From contig NW_024468914.1 of the NCBI RefSeq assembly GCF_011745365.1, positions 3,250,228 to 3,314,227 of the forward strand: a stretch of 64,000 nucleotides of DNA, in the 5' to 3' direction. Source of the stretch: Cryphonectria parasitica EP155 (lineage: Eukaryota > Ascomycota > Sordariomycetes > Diaporthales > Cryphonectriaceae). How positions within the stretch are numbered: the first letter of the stretch is position 1; each line of letters starts with the position of its first letter. Made by a program: the position numbers and the translations under genes. Below are positions 20,986 through 32,975 of the stretch, in pieces. The notes under the pieces are model-generated. The model made no database searches. It had not been told where the DNA came from and saw only the letters and a list, made by a program, of their open reading frames with translations.

Positions 20986-23192
20986 TCAATGAAGCCACTG
21001 GCTGAGCCGCGCCCCAAGTCTCCGCATCCCAGATACACGCTTAGGTTTTGTGTGTGTCTGACTTGTACCATCAGGACGAACAGTCCCTAAATCTTCCCGT
21101 CCCAAGTTCCTCTGCGACTTTGCCTGCGGTGGATCTGGATACTTCGAGCCCCGTCGCCCCCTGCGTCTTGTAACATTTGCAGAATCCTGAACATTGTCGT
21201 CCCAAAAGCTGAGGTTTTTCTGACCAGTTCCTCGTCCCAGAGACCACAAGCTCTGTCTCTTCAGCTTGCGCGGCGTGTCTTCGACATTGTCATGGTGCTC
21301 AGCTTCGGGGCCAACCTGGGTCTCGGCTTGGGAGTCGATGTGAGATTCTGTTCGTGTGCCTACCGCGGTCTCAGCATGAGAATCCACTTGAGAGGTTGTC
21401 CACGAGTCGCGCTGAGCATGGGTTGGCTCGGTATGTATTGATGATTCGACCTGGTTAAGATCCTGAGATCTCGGCTGGTGCTGAGCCTGGGTTTCCACAG
21501 CTTGGCTCGGTTCAGTGGGATCTTTTTGTTGGGGTTCAGTATTGCTCTGGGATGTACCCCCAGGTATGGACTCAGAGACAAGTGAGTGAAACTGTATCTG
21601 AGGAGTAATGGTTTTCCCGGGAAATTGACTGCACCCAAAGTTCGAAGACAGCTTCTCCTCCCTGGATGGCGCATCAAATAGTCTGCCTTTCTCCCGATTG
21701 AGGGCTTCCGTAGAGGGTTTTACGAGATTTTGGTCCTCTGTCGTGGGCAGAGCATGTGCTGCTTCAGAAGAGGCCTTGGCGGCGCCGACTCGCCCAATAC
21801 CATCGTTGTGATCATCGTGTTCATCTGTGCTCACCGACACACCGTGTCGCTCCAGTGCCGCAGCTCTGGAGCTGGTTCGAGCCTCAATAATAGGCTGCAT
21901 TGTCTGCGTTGTAGATGACACATGGCCTTCTTCTATTGGAGTGACTGCGGCCATCAATCCAGGAATGTAAATCGACCTCATATTAAGATCTTCAGACGCA
22001 AGGATCGAATCGATGGTAGGCTCGCCCTCATCTTCTGAGGCATGCTCAACAGGAGAGCCGTGTGAAAGACCCTCATTGCTGGCCACTACCTGCTCCATCC
22101 CAGACATTGCTGCTGGCTTTGCCTTGTGAGCTGAGCGTGATATGGATATCATGGAAGTATCAGGTGCACGAGCAGAATTATCCTCTTCCTGAGATTGTTT
22201 GAACACCGGGTTCATCTCCTTTGGAGTGAGGGTTGCTTCTTCAGGTCTGATTTTGGACCGGCCTTCAAGGGCATTCAGAGCCTCAGTGTGGGCATGCAGT
22301 TGGCTGAACCTTCTCCATTGCGGCCGCGGTAACATCGTCCTCAAAGGAGCAGCGATGCTCTTGCGACGTCGGTCCGGGGAAGGCGAATGGTTTCGATGAG
22401 TGAGGGATGAGTCTTGAAGGAGGCCAGAACTTGCTTGACTCTGATCCTTGGGTGTGTCACCAAATCCTACAGCGAGAGAAAACCTCCTTATTGTTCGTGC
22501 AATGGCTCCATGTTCATCATGGAGCTGTTCCTGAGACGACACATTTGGCGGCGAAGTGGGTCGCTCTTCATAAATGTTGATCTCGCGCTGCAACAGGGAG
22601 CTGAGATTAGCATAGCTGCCCGCAAGAGAAGAAACTCGCGACGCTGGATAGGGAAAGGCCCTCATGCAACGAACGCAAGTCTTGCAATCACTTACAGAGT
22701 ACTCAACGTTGGCAGGATCTGTGCCTTTGAAGATATTGAGGCACCCCACGGGGCTTCCTGTAGATCGCAAAGCCTCGTCTTCGAAAGCAGGAAAAGTCTC
22801 AATACTAAGTGGTGAACAAAAAATTGTCAGAGAAAGATGATACACAAATCGGCACAGGTGCTCACTATGCACCATTTCTCTTTACCACGTACCGTATGAT
22901 GAAGCAGGTACTGGAGCTACTGCTGTCTTCCTTCAAAGTCTGCTCAATATCCTTCCTGAAATTCTCGGGCATGTCGCTGGGGTCCACTGCCCAGAAGATC
23001 TAGGATTGCCATAAGCGTGTTTGGGTTTAGTTTTTTTGGCACGTTGTCATTGCATGATACGTAGATCCTGACTTGAGAGATTCCACATGTACTCACATCT
23101 GGCTTCGTCCCATATCCTCCATATACCGTCTGGTGTAGGACTTCACATTTCTGTGAGTGAATCGTGGCGATCGCATTTTTTACCCAACTCAT
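20986..23192 (-). CDS. Hypothetical protein, Gln/Glu/Ser-rich
   Basis: Preferred model: exons 23192-23097, 22999-22893, 22804-22696 and 22587-20986, 637 aa. The third intron (22695-22588, 108 nt) keeps the frame whether or not it is removed, but has a GTAAGT donor, TGCTAAT branch site and CAG acceptor, so I treat it as real; retention would give 673 aa. The N-terminal ~110 residues look folded (KPDIFWAVDPSDMPENF, IETFPAFEDEAL). The rest is low complexity and likely disordered, with a basic PRPQWRRF patch, an imperfect repeat rich in SQ, HAET and TES units (DSHAETAVGTRTESHIDSQ), and a basic tail. No signal peptide or known domain. A probable solo LTR lies 11 bp downstream of the stop. Function unknown. 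Confidence 0.65.
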
Positions 23193-23689
23193 TGTGATTT
23201 AATACTGGAATCGCACTCTCGATACTGAGAAACAAAGATCCGCGAGCTGAAACGTTCAAATAGGAGAACGCAACAATTATATGATCGGATTTTAGCCAAA
23301 CAGCTAAACTAAAGAAAGGCGTTCGTTGCGTATGGTTTATAATGTCTCATTCCGCTCCCAGCTTTTCTTTGTTTCGGCCATCTGCTAACGTAGAGCCGGC
23401 GGCCGAGCCCATGCGCTAGAGATGTACTACAAGGGCAAAGACGGGTTATAGTGCTCCTAATTCAAAGGTATGTCGAGACTATAAGTTTACTTGTTCGTCA
23501 CCGCACTCCGGCACGGACAAGGCCAACGATGCCCTAGAGAACTGAGTTATTTGTGTACCCAAAACGTATTGAATTCTAGCCAGGCATGACACTTAGAACA
23601 TCGACTGATGTTTGAAATAGATTGACATGACTTGCTTTGTTGAGAGGTAAGTGAAAATCAAACACAACCATCACACTACAAGGAACTCA
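23193..23689. other. Intergenic, no gene seen
   Basis: About 0.5 kb: promoter of the hypothetical gene and 3' flank of the oxygenase gene. Nothing else recognised. Confidence 0.5.
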
Positions 23690-25487
23690 TCATTGCTGGC
23701 CCCCATTCACCACCGCACTGGCACGATCCTTCTGCCAGGGCAACGGCTCCGTAGCAATCTTGACCGGGCCGACCTGACCCGTCTCAGCATCCCTCTGCCT
23801 CTGCCACGCCTCGATGTCGCGGTGGTCGACAAAGTTACCATGCAGACCAAGCTTCAGCTTCAGCGGCAGATGCAGCACCGCGAGTGGGCCCTGCGCCAGG
23901 TTCTGCGCGTCAAAGATGGCCACGTCGTTCCTCAGCACATCCAGGTGGTTCATCAGAGCGATAAGGTAGCCCTCTCCCTCTTCGCTGCTGCCGTCCTTGG
24001 GAATAAAGGAGGGCTCCTGAAAAGTAACCGTCGGCCCAGCGAAGAAGACATCCTCTTTGCCCTCTGCAAGTGGTTCATCGGGATTCCAGGTATAATGGCC
24101 TAGACAGTTGAACAGCCCGCCGGCAGGAGGACCGCACTTGGGAAAGTCATAGGGACGCGTGGGATCAACCTTGGCGAGCCAGAAGTGTTTGTATTTCTTG
24201 GTCACCCAGCGGTCATCGATGCGGCTGAATTCGCCATTGGTGGGCCAGGTGAAGGCCGGGGTCACGCGTGTGTTGGTCTTAGCCTTTGGGTCCAGGATCC
24301 ATCGCGTCGTCGGGCTTCTGAGCTTGCCAGGCTGGCGGATGTTTCCCTCTGGTTCGGGGTCTGGCGGCCACCAGAAAAAGACGTTGCCATCGGCTACTGT
24401 GAGGTCCACGACGACATTTCCTTGTTCGTTCTCGTAGCAGCCTGCGACATGGCCTTGGAAGGCTGTGAAGGATGGTTTAGTACGTCACTTTTTATGATCC
24501 TCGTCAAGACCTTAATGAGACGGAGAAAGAGGAAAGAGGCCAGTAAGAATGAAGAGTAGACTCACCATTGTCAGCACGAAACCAAATGATGTCCTCACTC
24601 TTCCCGCCCCGTCTCGGCACCAGGCCATACCACTGATCCTCGTCTGGATCCCAAGCAAACTTCTCCCCACCACCCTTCATCCTGTCGACGTTCACCTTCA
24701 ACGGTGTGAGCGGCAGCACGATGTAGTTCTTGCTCACACCCATATCATGAATCATGCCCGCAAACGGCGCCTTATACCACGCCTCCTCCGTCTTCTTCCC
24801 GTCCGCGTTGATCGTCCACACCACCACATCGCAGGACCCATCGTTCCCATCCCCACCGGCCTCGTACGCAAAACAGATCATCTCGCCCGTGTCGGGGTCG
24901 AACTTGGGATGCGCGGTGAACGTAGGCGTCTTCACCTGGCCCTCAAAGTCATACCGCCCCAGCGTCTCGAGCGTGACAGGGTCCATGGCGAACGGCGGGC
25001 CGTCCTCCTTGGAAGCAAGCAGCATGCCCCGCCAGAAAGTGATATTGGTGTTGCTGGCCGTGCGAATCACCCCCTTGACTGTCTCGTTGTCCGTCCATGG
25101 GTTGCGGTACCGCCCAAAAAGACTGCCCCGTGCGGCTGTCTCGGCCTTGTACCGGTCCGTCTGGACATAGCGCTGTTTGAGGTCGGCATGCCCATTGGCG
25201 ATGCGCACAGCGGTTACGGAGCCGTCGCCATTGAAGTGGATATCGTCCTCAAATAAGGGAGGAAAGCGATGGTCCGGCTGGATGCGGTAGAAGGTCCCAT
25301 TGATGTCCGAGGGGATAGTGCCGCTGACCTCGAGGTCGAAGACGTCGCCCTCGAAGCGGGAGGGCTTGTTCATCCCACGGAAGACATCTGTGTCTGGGAA
25401 GGTGGTTGCTTCGCATGGTCTGGCTAGCTTTCCAGAGGCATAGCCGGACCGCTTGATGGCGGGGGCGAGGTCGAAAATGTGCGCCAT
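23690..25487 (-). CDS. Carotenoid/stilbene-cleaving oxygenase (RPE65 family)
   Basis: Non-heme Fe(II) enzyme splitting a C=C bond with O2. Two exons, 25487-24566 and 24462-23690, in phase, 564 aa. The four iron-binding histidines of the seven-bladed propeller fold are visible: H193 (FTAHPKF), H247 (GMIHDMG), H312 ([12 protein letters not shown]) and H515 (LGLHGNFV). [15 protein letters not shown] and [13 protein letters not shown] near the N-terminus are typical of the family. No signal peptide or membrane anchor, so probably cytosolic. Within the family, fungal members of this type cleave stilbenes such as resveratrol or lignin-derived stilbenes, or carotenoids or torulene; the sequence resembles the bacterial lignostilbene dioxygenase and fungal CAO-1 side, but the substrate cannot be settled by eye. 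It is divergent to a SnoaL/NTF2-like gene 1.1 kb away, suggesting joint regulation. Confidence 0.92.
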
Positions 25488-26598
25488 GTTGGCTTTGGCT
25501 GATTCGACTACTGGACGTCAACTATACGTACTTGGGGTATCAATCAATACAGTCATGGGAGGTTTATAATAGTATCAGAGACTGCCTCAAGCCAGCCAGC
25601 CAGCCAACCAGCCAACTCTTCTGCTTCTGTGGCAGACCAGCTTATAACCACCAAGGAAATTGTGCCATTTCGGTTGTGAACAGCATTTATTGTAATTCCG
25701 TCCCTCCGTTATGATGTTCCTCGTCGTGCCTGTCCGGGTTATTCTGAGGACCCGAGCTCGGCAAATGGCTGTCTTGCCCGCACGGCATTGCGCGCTCAGA
25801 CGGCCAGCCCCTAATATACTGAATGCTACATGCATATGCAGGTAAAGCTGGGGTGCAGATGATCTCCAAGCTTGTCAGCAACACCAGAAGTACTCATAAT
25901 GACAGAGTGGAGAGCAAGAGGATGAAAAGCAGATTTACGGTATTACAAAGACTACATATCAAAATAAAGTTTCGGAATTCGAGACATAGCGTATTATATA
26001 CTTGAGGAATTAATCAGTCAGATCCGTAGCATGCTACAAGGAGTTCAACGTCTAACTCAGCTTGATTACAAGGCTGAGCAAGTATTTATGATCCTAGATG
26101 TGTTATACATATCCTCAGCATGTCCTCAACACCGTTCAAAGCTCATTGAAGGCAGAAGGCAGTCACATCTAGAGGAATTGTCATCGGTGATGCTGTTCCC
26201 CGCGGACTAATTATGAGTGACAGGTTGTGATATTTGGAGATTGACTGCCAAGGACATTCATTGGAGACAGCCCGTCCACCCGACCACATTCTCTGCAGGT
26301 GCTCGCATAAGATATTCCTCAGAATGCGGGGAGCCTTGTTACGGCGCTACTTGTGTATGCGGCAGTTCGCATTGGGATGAAGACTTGACAAGATGGGGTT
26401 GAAGATATATTCTCCGCACCCGGTTGAACAGTATGTTATAGTAGGATTACTGGATAATATAATAATTAGACTGCCGAGGCCGAGATTGAGGCCTGTTCTC
26501 TGAGCACTTGTTTCCCCCCTGAATAATCATCAGAAGAAGGATACAACCTTACAAGCACACCAAAATACCATACAGAATTAGTGACTTAGCAAGCAACT
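25488..26598. other. Shared divergent promoter region
   Basis: About 1.1 kb between the oxygenase (-) and SnoaL-like (+) start codons. It includes a CCAG/CCAA tandem stretch at about 25591-25615 and an AT-rich middle part. No gene recognised. Confidence 0.5.
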
Positions 26599-27601
26599 AT
26601 GGAAGCTGAACTCGCCCAACTCAAAGAACAAGTTGCTGTTCTCCAGAAGGAATTGACTCGTGTCTCCGGTAATTCCAGAATCTCCCTTCCATTACTGAAT
26701 TATTAAACAACAAATGCTGACAGGCCGCCCACAGACGAGTCCGAGGTCCGAAAGACACACTTCAAATATGGCTATTACCTCGACAAATGTCTCTATAACG
26801 AGGTTCGAATTTGACCCAGACTCCACCACAACCACTTTGCCCAGTTCACTGACCGAAAGCCATCATCAGGTCGTCGACCTCTTCTCGGACCACCCAGACA
26901 CCTACGTAGAGTTCCTAGGTGCCCGCTACCGAGGCAAAGAAGGCGTCAAGCGCCTCTACCAGGGCCGTTTCCAGCAGTTCTTTGTCAAGGGCCGCAACGG
27001 TCCCGTGCATGGCTTCTTGCTGGACCACGCCATGATGCAGGACATTGTGGACGTGGACCCGAGCGGGACGCACGCCTGGGTGCGCATGCGGGCGCTCATG
27101 TCTGCCGGCACGCACGAGAGCATCAAGGACGTCCACCCGCGCGGCCACGTGCAGTGGTGGGAGGGAGGTGTCTATGAGAATGAGTATATCAAGGAGAAGG
27201 GCATCTGGAGGCTGTTTCGGTATCGGTATTTTCCCTTCTGGCACGGCGAGTTTGAGAGCGGCTGGTCGCACACTAAGCCAAACTATGTGCCCTGGCCTAC
27301 CAAGACGTTCCCAGAGGACCCCCTTGGCCCGGATGAGATCCTAGAGCAGAAGATGCTCTGGCCTGACACGCGTGTCATCCCCTTCCACTATCCGCACCCT
27401 GTGACGGGGAAGAAGATTCTTGATGACGACCTCCGCGCGCCTGGGTGGGGTGAGGACGTCTCGACGTCGGACAAGCCGTTGACGCTGCAGCTGCCTGACG
27501 GACAGAAGCGCGAGGGTGCAAAGGAGGGGGTGACTGAGAGCGAGCCTGGGACCAAGATCCTGCCGGAATTGTTGCAGAATAAGGCTGTGAATGGAGCTTA
27601 A
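26599..27601 (+). CDS. SnoaL/NTF2-like domain protein
   Basis: Three exons, 26599-26668, 26735-26802 and 26870-27601, in phase, 289 aa. Residues 1-23 (MEAELAQLKEQVAVLQKELT) form a heptad-like coiled coil. The NTF2-like alpha+beta cone follows, with KYGYYLDKCLYNEVVDLFSD (residues ~34-53) matching the SnoaL_4 entry helices, then YVEFLGARYRGKEGVKRLY, and strands such as AWVRMRALMSAG, HVQWWEGGVYENEYI and WRLFRYRYFPFWHGEFE. The first two exons come from GGTAAT and GAGGTTCG donors. No signal peptide. Such folds carry small-molecule isomerases, dehydratases and lyases. The Glu/Asp/His/Tyr pocket cannot be assigned here. In the bacterium Novosphingobium an NTF2-like lyase (LsdE) makes lignostilbene for a cleavage dioxygenase, so the divergent oxygenase is a suggestive neighbour. 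The C-terminal ~60 residues are extra. Confidence 0.85.
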
Positions 27602-27966
27602 CACAGTGGAAGAAGAGTCATCTTTTTTGTTCATTCTAATCACTGGAATATACATGTGTTCTTTGGAAGGCTCTCTTGAACATCGTCACCGTTTCCACAC
27701 CACGTCTCGGGGAATGAAGTGGTAGGCTCAACCCATTTTGAAGATTCAAATACTTATCGAAGCTATGAGACGCGAAAGAGATGAAGCTTCTTTTCCTTGG
27801 CCAAAAGCTAGAGGTTCACAAGCACCCGACCTCCCTACGCCATCACCCGTCGTCGCTGGTGCCTCAAAGGGTGTGTTGAACATCCTGGATCACATTGGCA
27901 CTAGCGAAACCCCCTCTTTATCATTCCCTCAGCCAAGTAGGCAAGATAAACATGACTGTTTGGCGT
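27602..27966. other. Convergent 3' region
   Basis: About 0.37 kb between the stops of the SnoaL-like and small secreted protein genes. No feature recognised. Confidence 0.5.
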
Positions 27967-28281
27967 TTAGCAGTGAAACAGCCACGACCCGCCCGTGCTG
28001 GGGAATTTCACACACCCATCGTCGGCGGCTGAGAGCTCCTCCACGGGGTCATCGCAGTTCCTATCGCTGTAGATCCATAGCGAGCACGCCTCGGTCTCGG
28101 TCCACCCGATGGAGATGCCTGTGTGCGTGTTCCAGTAGGTCAGGATGGAGCCCGAGAAGTATGTGTTGACGGGGGTGTCACACTCACCGTAGTAGTATTC
28201 GGAGATGGAAATGGCCAGGACGGTGCTGGCGGCAGTGAGGGAGCCAATGATGGCACCAATGAGTTTGGAGATGGGTGCCAT
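27967..28281 (-). CDS. Small secreted cysteine-containing protein
   Basis: Intronless, 104 aa from the ATG at 28281, chosen because it begins a signal peptide (MAPISKLIGAIIGSLTAAST, cleavage near VLA-IS). The mature part of about 80 residues has five cysteines (GECDT, EACSL, RNCDD, DGCVK and C-terminal FHC), many aromatic residues and an acidic net charge. Features such as WTETEACSLWIYSDRNC resemble secreted beta-strand-rich fungal proteins in which two-cysteine strands flank a YSD-type turn, but I cannot name a family. A longer reading from an upstream in-frame codon would bury the signal peptide, so it was rejected. Function unknown; effector-like by size and composition. Confidence 0.6.
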   Translation of the reverse strand: MAPISKLIGAIIGSLTAASTVLAISISEYYYGECDTPVNTYFSGSILTYWNTHTGISIGWTETEACSLWIYSDRNCDDPVEELSAADDGCVKFPSTGGSWLFHC

Positions 28282-29193
28282 GTTAGTATAGGTGACTCTG
28301 GAAGATGGCATGAGTCTTCTGCTTCTCAATTCTCTCCACTTCTCGATTCTGGAGAGAAAGGAGGTGTGGATAGCAATTACTTGAGTTCTGGATGAGCGGG
28401 CTTGTTCTGCGATCAATGTTTGTCACTGTAGGCTGTCTGATTTGCGGAAGTAACAACCTGTATCATTGCTGGGAGACTTGAGAAATATTTAGATTCTCCT
28501 GGCCTCTTGTTGATTGCTTAAACCTTTATACGTTTGGCAGCACCTTCCTCTAGCCTCCTCAACTTGATCCTGGCTTGGACAGAGCAACTTCATCACATCC
28601 TCGCCGTCTACTGTAGCTCTTGCATTTATTAGCCTATTTGACTCCTACGCTCTCGCCTCCTCGGCGAAACCACCATGTAACATTCTCTAAAAGTTTAGGA
28701 AGCAAGGTTGACTGCAAAATGCACTGCACCCTCTTCAAGGTTTTCTTCTCAGCCATTACTAACTCTGGCGTGTACATCTCGTACACGGCCTTGTCGTGGC
28801 GTCTTACAAACTAAATAATAATATAGTTACGCCACATAACTTTACCTAGCTAGATCATTCTATAATCCACAGTAATAAAGATACGTAATTAAACACAATT
28901 GGAAACCTTAGGGCCTCCAGACATTCAACCGTGTGATCCGACTCTCCAGAGTTTTACAGCGATGGGTGTAATGATCAGTAAGCCAACGTATCCCGAGACT
29001 GGACAACGATCAGTCTGGGTTTCCAACTCGACTTTGATAGGTCTATATGGCTGTAGGTCTTTTATGATATCTGGCCGACTGTTGTGTAACCAACCTATGG
29101 CCAAAAACATCATACAATGCGACAAAAGAGCAGGCAATGGTCTTGTATTCGAAGATAGTCTGTTTGTCTGAGAAAGCAACTGATCAATCCTAA
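28282..29193. other. Intergenic, AT-rich
   Basis: About 0.9 kb with an AT-rich block at about 28800-28900. It contains the promoter of the small secreted protein gene and the 3' flank of the phosphatase. No gene supported. Confidence 0.5.
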
Positions 29194-31119
29194 TTAATCC
29201 CTCTTTTTCAAGGTCAGGCTATCCCCCACACTCCCATCATCCCCACGAATAAATGTCCACGTCAACTCCTTCTCGCTCTCAATAGTCAGCTTGCCAAACC
29301 CATAATGCTCGTCATCCAGCTCCGCCGTATACGCAGCCCACGACTGCCCCTCATCAAGCGTGCTGTGGCTCTCTATATTGCCCGCAGCACCGTTGATGAT
29401 GTGCGTGATGCTCGTGCCAGCATTGGTGAGAAACGTGTTGTTGTTGACAACGCTCATGGTGTCAATGGTGCCGTTGACAGTCAGCGGGAACAGGCGCTCA
29501 TACCAGTGGATGTGCCCACCAAGGTACAAATCCACCCCGTACTTGAGAAACACCTCTTCCCATGCGGCACGAATATACGCCTGGTAGCTGGCCGTTTCCG
29601 TGCTGTACATGGGCCTGTGGCTCATGACGATGACCCAGGGCGTCTTGGTCCTGTTGACAGCCTCAAGATCGCTCACCAGCCACTTATACTGCTCATAGGC
29701 CGTGTTATCGTTAATGGCATCATCTTCAATTTGACCAAAGGGACCAGAGTCCGTCACGTAGGTCTCGGCCAGCGTCGGGTGCGTCTCGTTTGGGTTGGCG
29801 CCCTCCTCGATGTCGCGGAGGAAAGGCCACTCGGGCGAGTTGGCGTAGTCCGTCTCTGCGTCGAGGGCGATGAAGTGGGCTAAACCGTAGTCGAACGAGT
29901 ACCAGAAATTACCTACACCACCGGACTCGGGGCCCGGAGCTCGGAAGCGGTACTGGAAGGCGGTGAAGTTTCTGAGATGGATAGTAAGTAATTTGTCAGA
30001 ATGGGAGGCAAGAAACCCTTACCGCTGCGACGGAGGGCAACTGTAGTACGTCAAATTGGTAGTAGGCAACGTGGAGTTGGCCTCATCGTAATCCAGGTAT
30101 GCACTCAAGGTATTAGTGTCAGAATCAAATTCCGCGCACGACGCCTCATGGTTCCCTGGCAGGACCATGTACGGCACCTTCGAAGTGATATTTTGCATCC
30201 AATTCTGCCATATATCAAAATTCGACTCGTAGACAACCGAGATGTCACCACCCAGGGGGCCTCCTTGGTTAGGAATCTCGCCCTCCGGCAAAGGCGTATT
30301 GTAGCTCTCCGGATAGTCACCAGGAGGGAGCCGAGAAGCCGTTCCATTGTAGCACACATCCCAGTCATCCTCGCATGGGAGAATGCCGTCGTACCAGTCG
30401 TCCGCATACGAGATGTCACCGCCGTGCCAGACAAAGTTGATGGAGCCGTTGAGCGAGTTCTTGAGCAGCTGGGCGTACGTGCCTTCCGCGTTGGTATAGC
30501 CCATATCATTGACAATGGCAACCGTAAAAGGCGTGTTGGTGCCAGCAGCGGCGGCCGTCTTAAAGGTCAATACTTCAGAGGCTGTAGTGCCGTTGGAGGC
30601 AGCGATTTGGTAATAGTAGGTCGTTCCCGGCTTCAAGTCCTCGATCTGGACATCGTGGAAATACTGGCTGCACTGCGTGACCGAGACGAGAGAGCAAGGA
30701 GGCGTGCGGTCGTAGGTTGAGGATGTCCCCTTGGCCATACAGGTAAGGTTCTTGTTGCCGAACTCGCCCCAGTAGACCGTCGGGTCCTCGTCCAAGCCAA
30801 AGGGCGTCTGGAAGTGAATGTTCATGCCATTTGGGATATAGGACAGCGAGATGACATTGATGTTGTTGGTTGGCTTCTCGCTTGCAGGTGTGACTGCTGG
30901 CGGCTCGACGAGACGTGGGAACCCGCTGCCCTCGACGCCGTTGACGGACGGATCGACCCAGTCTCCCACCGGCACCTCGGGTCCTGTGTATGGATACAGA
31001 GTGTCCACATCGCGAGCCTCTTTTTTGGCGTCTGCAGCTGACACATCTGCCAGTGTTGGTGCGGCAGAGACGGCAGAGACGGCGCTCAGGAGCGCTGCTG
31101 CTGTTGTTTGGACTCTCAT
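29194..31119 (-). CDS. Secreted purple acid phosphatase
   Basis: Binuclear metallo-phosphatase releasing phosphate from organic esters at acid pH outside the cell. Two exons, 31119-30023 and 29971-29194, in phase, 624 aa. A signal peptide covers residues 1-~20 (MRVQTTAAALLSAVSAVSAA). The five metal-ligand blocks are all present in order: VNDMG (D205), GGDISYADDWY (D235, Y238), PGNHE (N323, H324), MSHRPMY, and GGHIHWYER. A fibronectin-like N-terminal domain (about 85-190, ISLSYIPNGMNIHFQ ... LKPGTTYYYQI) precedes them, as in plant-type high-molecular-weight PAPs and fungal AphA-type acid phosphatases. Many N-x-S/T sites suggest glycosylation. Likely induced by phosphate starvation, though no promoter element was verified. 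A second secreted metallophosphoesterase lies at 43646-46014. Confidence 0.94.
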
Positions 31120-32975
31120 CTTGACAGAACAGTAACAACAATGCTTGAGCAGGTTCGCTACCGGGGATGGGCAACGGAGGGCACCATCGTTTGTTTTAAG
31201 AAAGAAACGGCCCTGGCGACGGGTTGCTTCTTATAAAGTTTCATGCCGCTCGACGATCGTCCGTCCTTTTTCACTCACCGTCGGCGTCACATCAGGAAAG
31301 TCGGCAACAAATACAACCTGATTCAAATCTATCGGTCAGCCCGGGTCGCCGGCGTGCATTAGGCCGGCGGAGGCGTAGTATCATTGGCGTGCAGCTTCTC
31401 GCCCAATGACGGATCTCATCCGCACCACGATCGTGGGGCAGACGCTGTGGGTCGCTCGGGGTGGATTGGAATTCCTTCTGTGGCCATTGGACGGTTTCTG
31501 TTGCCTATCACCAACCACAGCCATGATATTAGGACCTGCTCAACCTGGTTTAGCCTACTATATATTGATCAACGAGACCTAATCTAGCAGCTAGCATCCG
31601 GTTCGTCCTGCCCTGCCCCTGGCATGGTTCGCAGGCCACAATACTGCAACGGTACGAAAAAAAACCTGCTGGGGTTTGGCACCTAGCCACGGTTGACCCA
31701 CCCCACTGGAGCCTCAATGGGTCCCAAACTAGCCGTCCTGCCTGCTCAGGCCTGGTACTAGGCGTTGGTCCCAGCTGAGCGTTACGTTTCTCCATATTCT
31801 AGAAATCCGGAAGCCAAGACTACCTGTCAGGTACGATCTCCTCTTGGCAAAGCAGTAGGCGTGCAGTGGCATGAACAGACCACAGCAGATGATATGCAAT
31901 AATAAAGGGCCACCTCCTATAGTACAGTACGGCTCTCGCCTGGGAACACCAACCTCGGCCCGCTTTAGTGTACCGACTGAAGATGACGGAAGACAACGCT
32001 GTGGAGATGGATTCCTTATGCTAAACTCGTACTATGGAACAGCTAAAAGGAGTGACCACTCCCAGCTGACTGGAAATGATGGTGGTCTATATAGACAACA
32101 ACTAGACAGGACTCGCACACGTACGCATCATAATAATCAACTCAACTGACAAACGCCCTTTAGCCTGCTTTTTCTACTCGACGTAGTGAGACTGCGATTT
32201 ATTGATTTCTTCAAATAAAATCTAGTACTCTTTGAAATAAATTCATAGACAAGTTTCAGGCCTGTAAGCTATTTCTATTACAGTCTCAACGTGAGAGTAC
32301 CATCATTCTATCGAGAAAGAATCGTAAACACCAGCCCAATATCAAGAGATGATGGCAATCAACTGATTGCATGTCGCGTGATTCTCCAAGTGAATGGACG
32401 TTAATAAGGAGACACGCATGACAATAAAGCCATCATGCTTGGTCCATTAATGCAACAGTTCATGCTGGATCAGAGGGGCAATAACTTTAGGAGCTCCTAT
32501 GCGCGTGGTAAAACTTAGTCGTTCGGGAATCTAAGCCCTGAGAATATAGACTTGATAGCACTTCAACTGCGCACATCGACAACAGATTTCAATCACTCAG
32601 TCAGAGATATCGTTCTCAAGTCCCACGAAAAGAATGTTTTCATAACTGTGGCTCACTACTGTGAGAAATATATGTACAGACAAATTTCCTTGCCTATGTG
32701 TGCTTCCATCAAGAAGAAGAAAAGATTCGACATCCAGCTACAAGCGAAAAGCACGCTATAAACTTCGCAAAGAGACACGACTAGTTCCAAACCACATCCA
32801 CGTAATGAGCACAATAGATTGTTACTGTAGAGGCATTCTCTCTTCAGGGAGCATGTCTTCAAAGCTGCAGCAGAGCTAGCGGTGGATGAGGCCAGCCTTG
32901 GTAGAGAACAAAGCAGCCGCCACCTGGGTTCGTGATGGAGGTGGCCACCAAGCTGCCATCTCTTGATGTTTCCAA
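31120..32975. other. Intergenic, no gene seen
   Basis: About 1.9 kb: promoter of the phosphatase gene at the left, AT-rich DNA from about 32150, and the 3' flank of the LPMO gene. Only short ORFs without motifs. Confidence 0.5.

Noticed and set aside
20335..20986. Complete LTR retrotransposon
   Set aside because: No second LTR and no gag/pol coding sequence; only a solo-LTR-like unit is supported.
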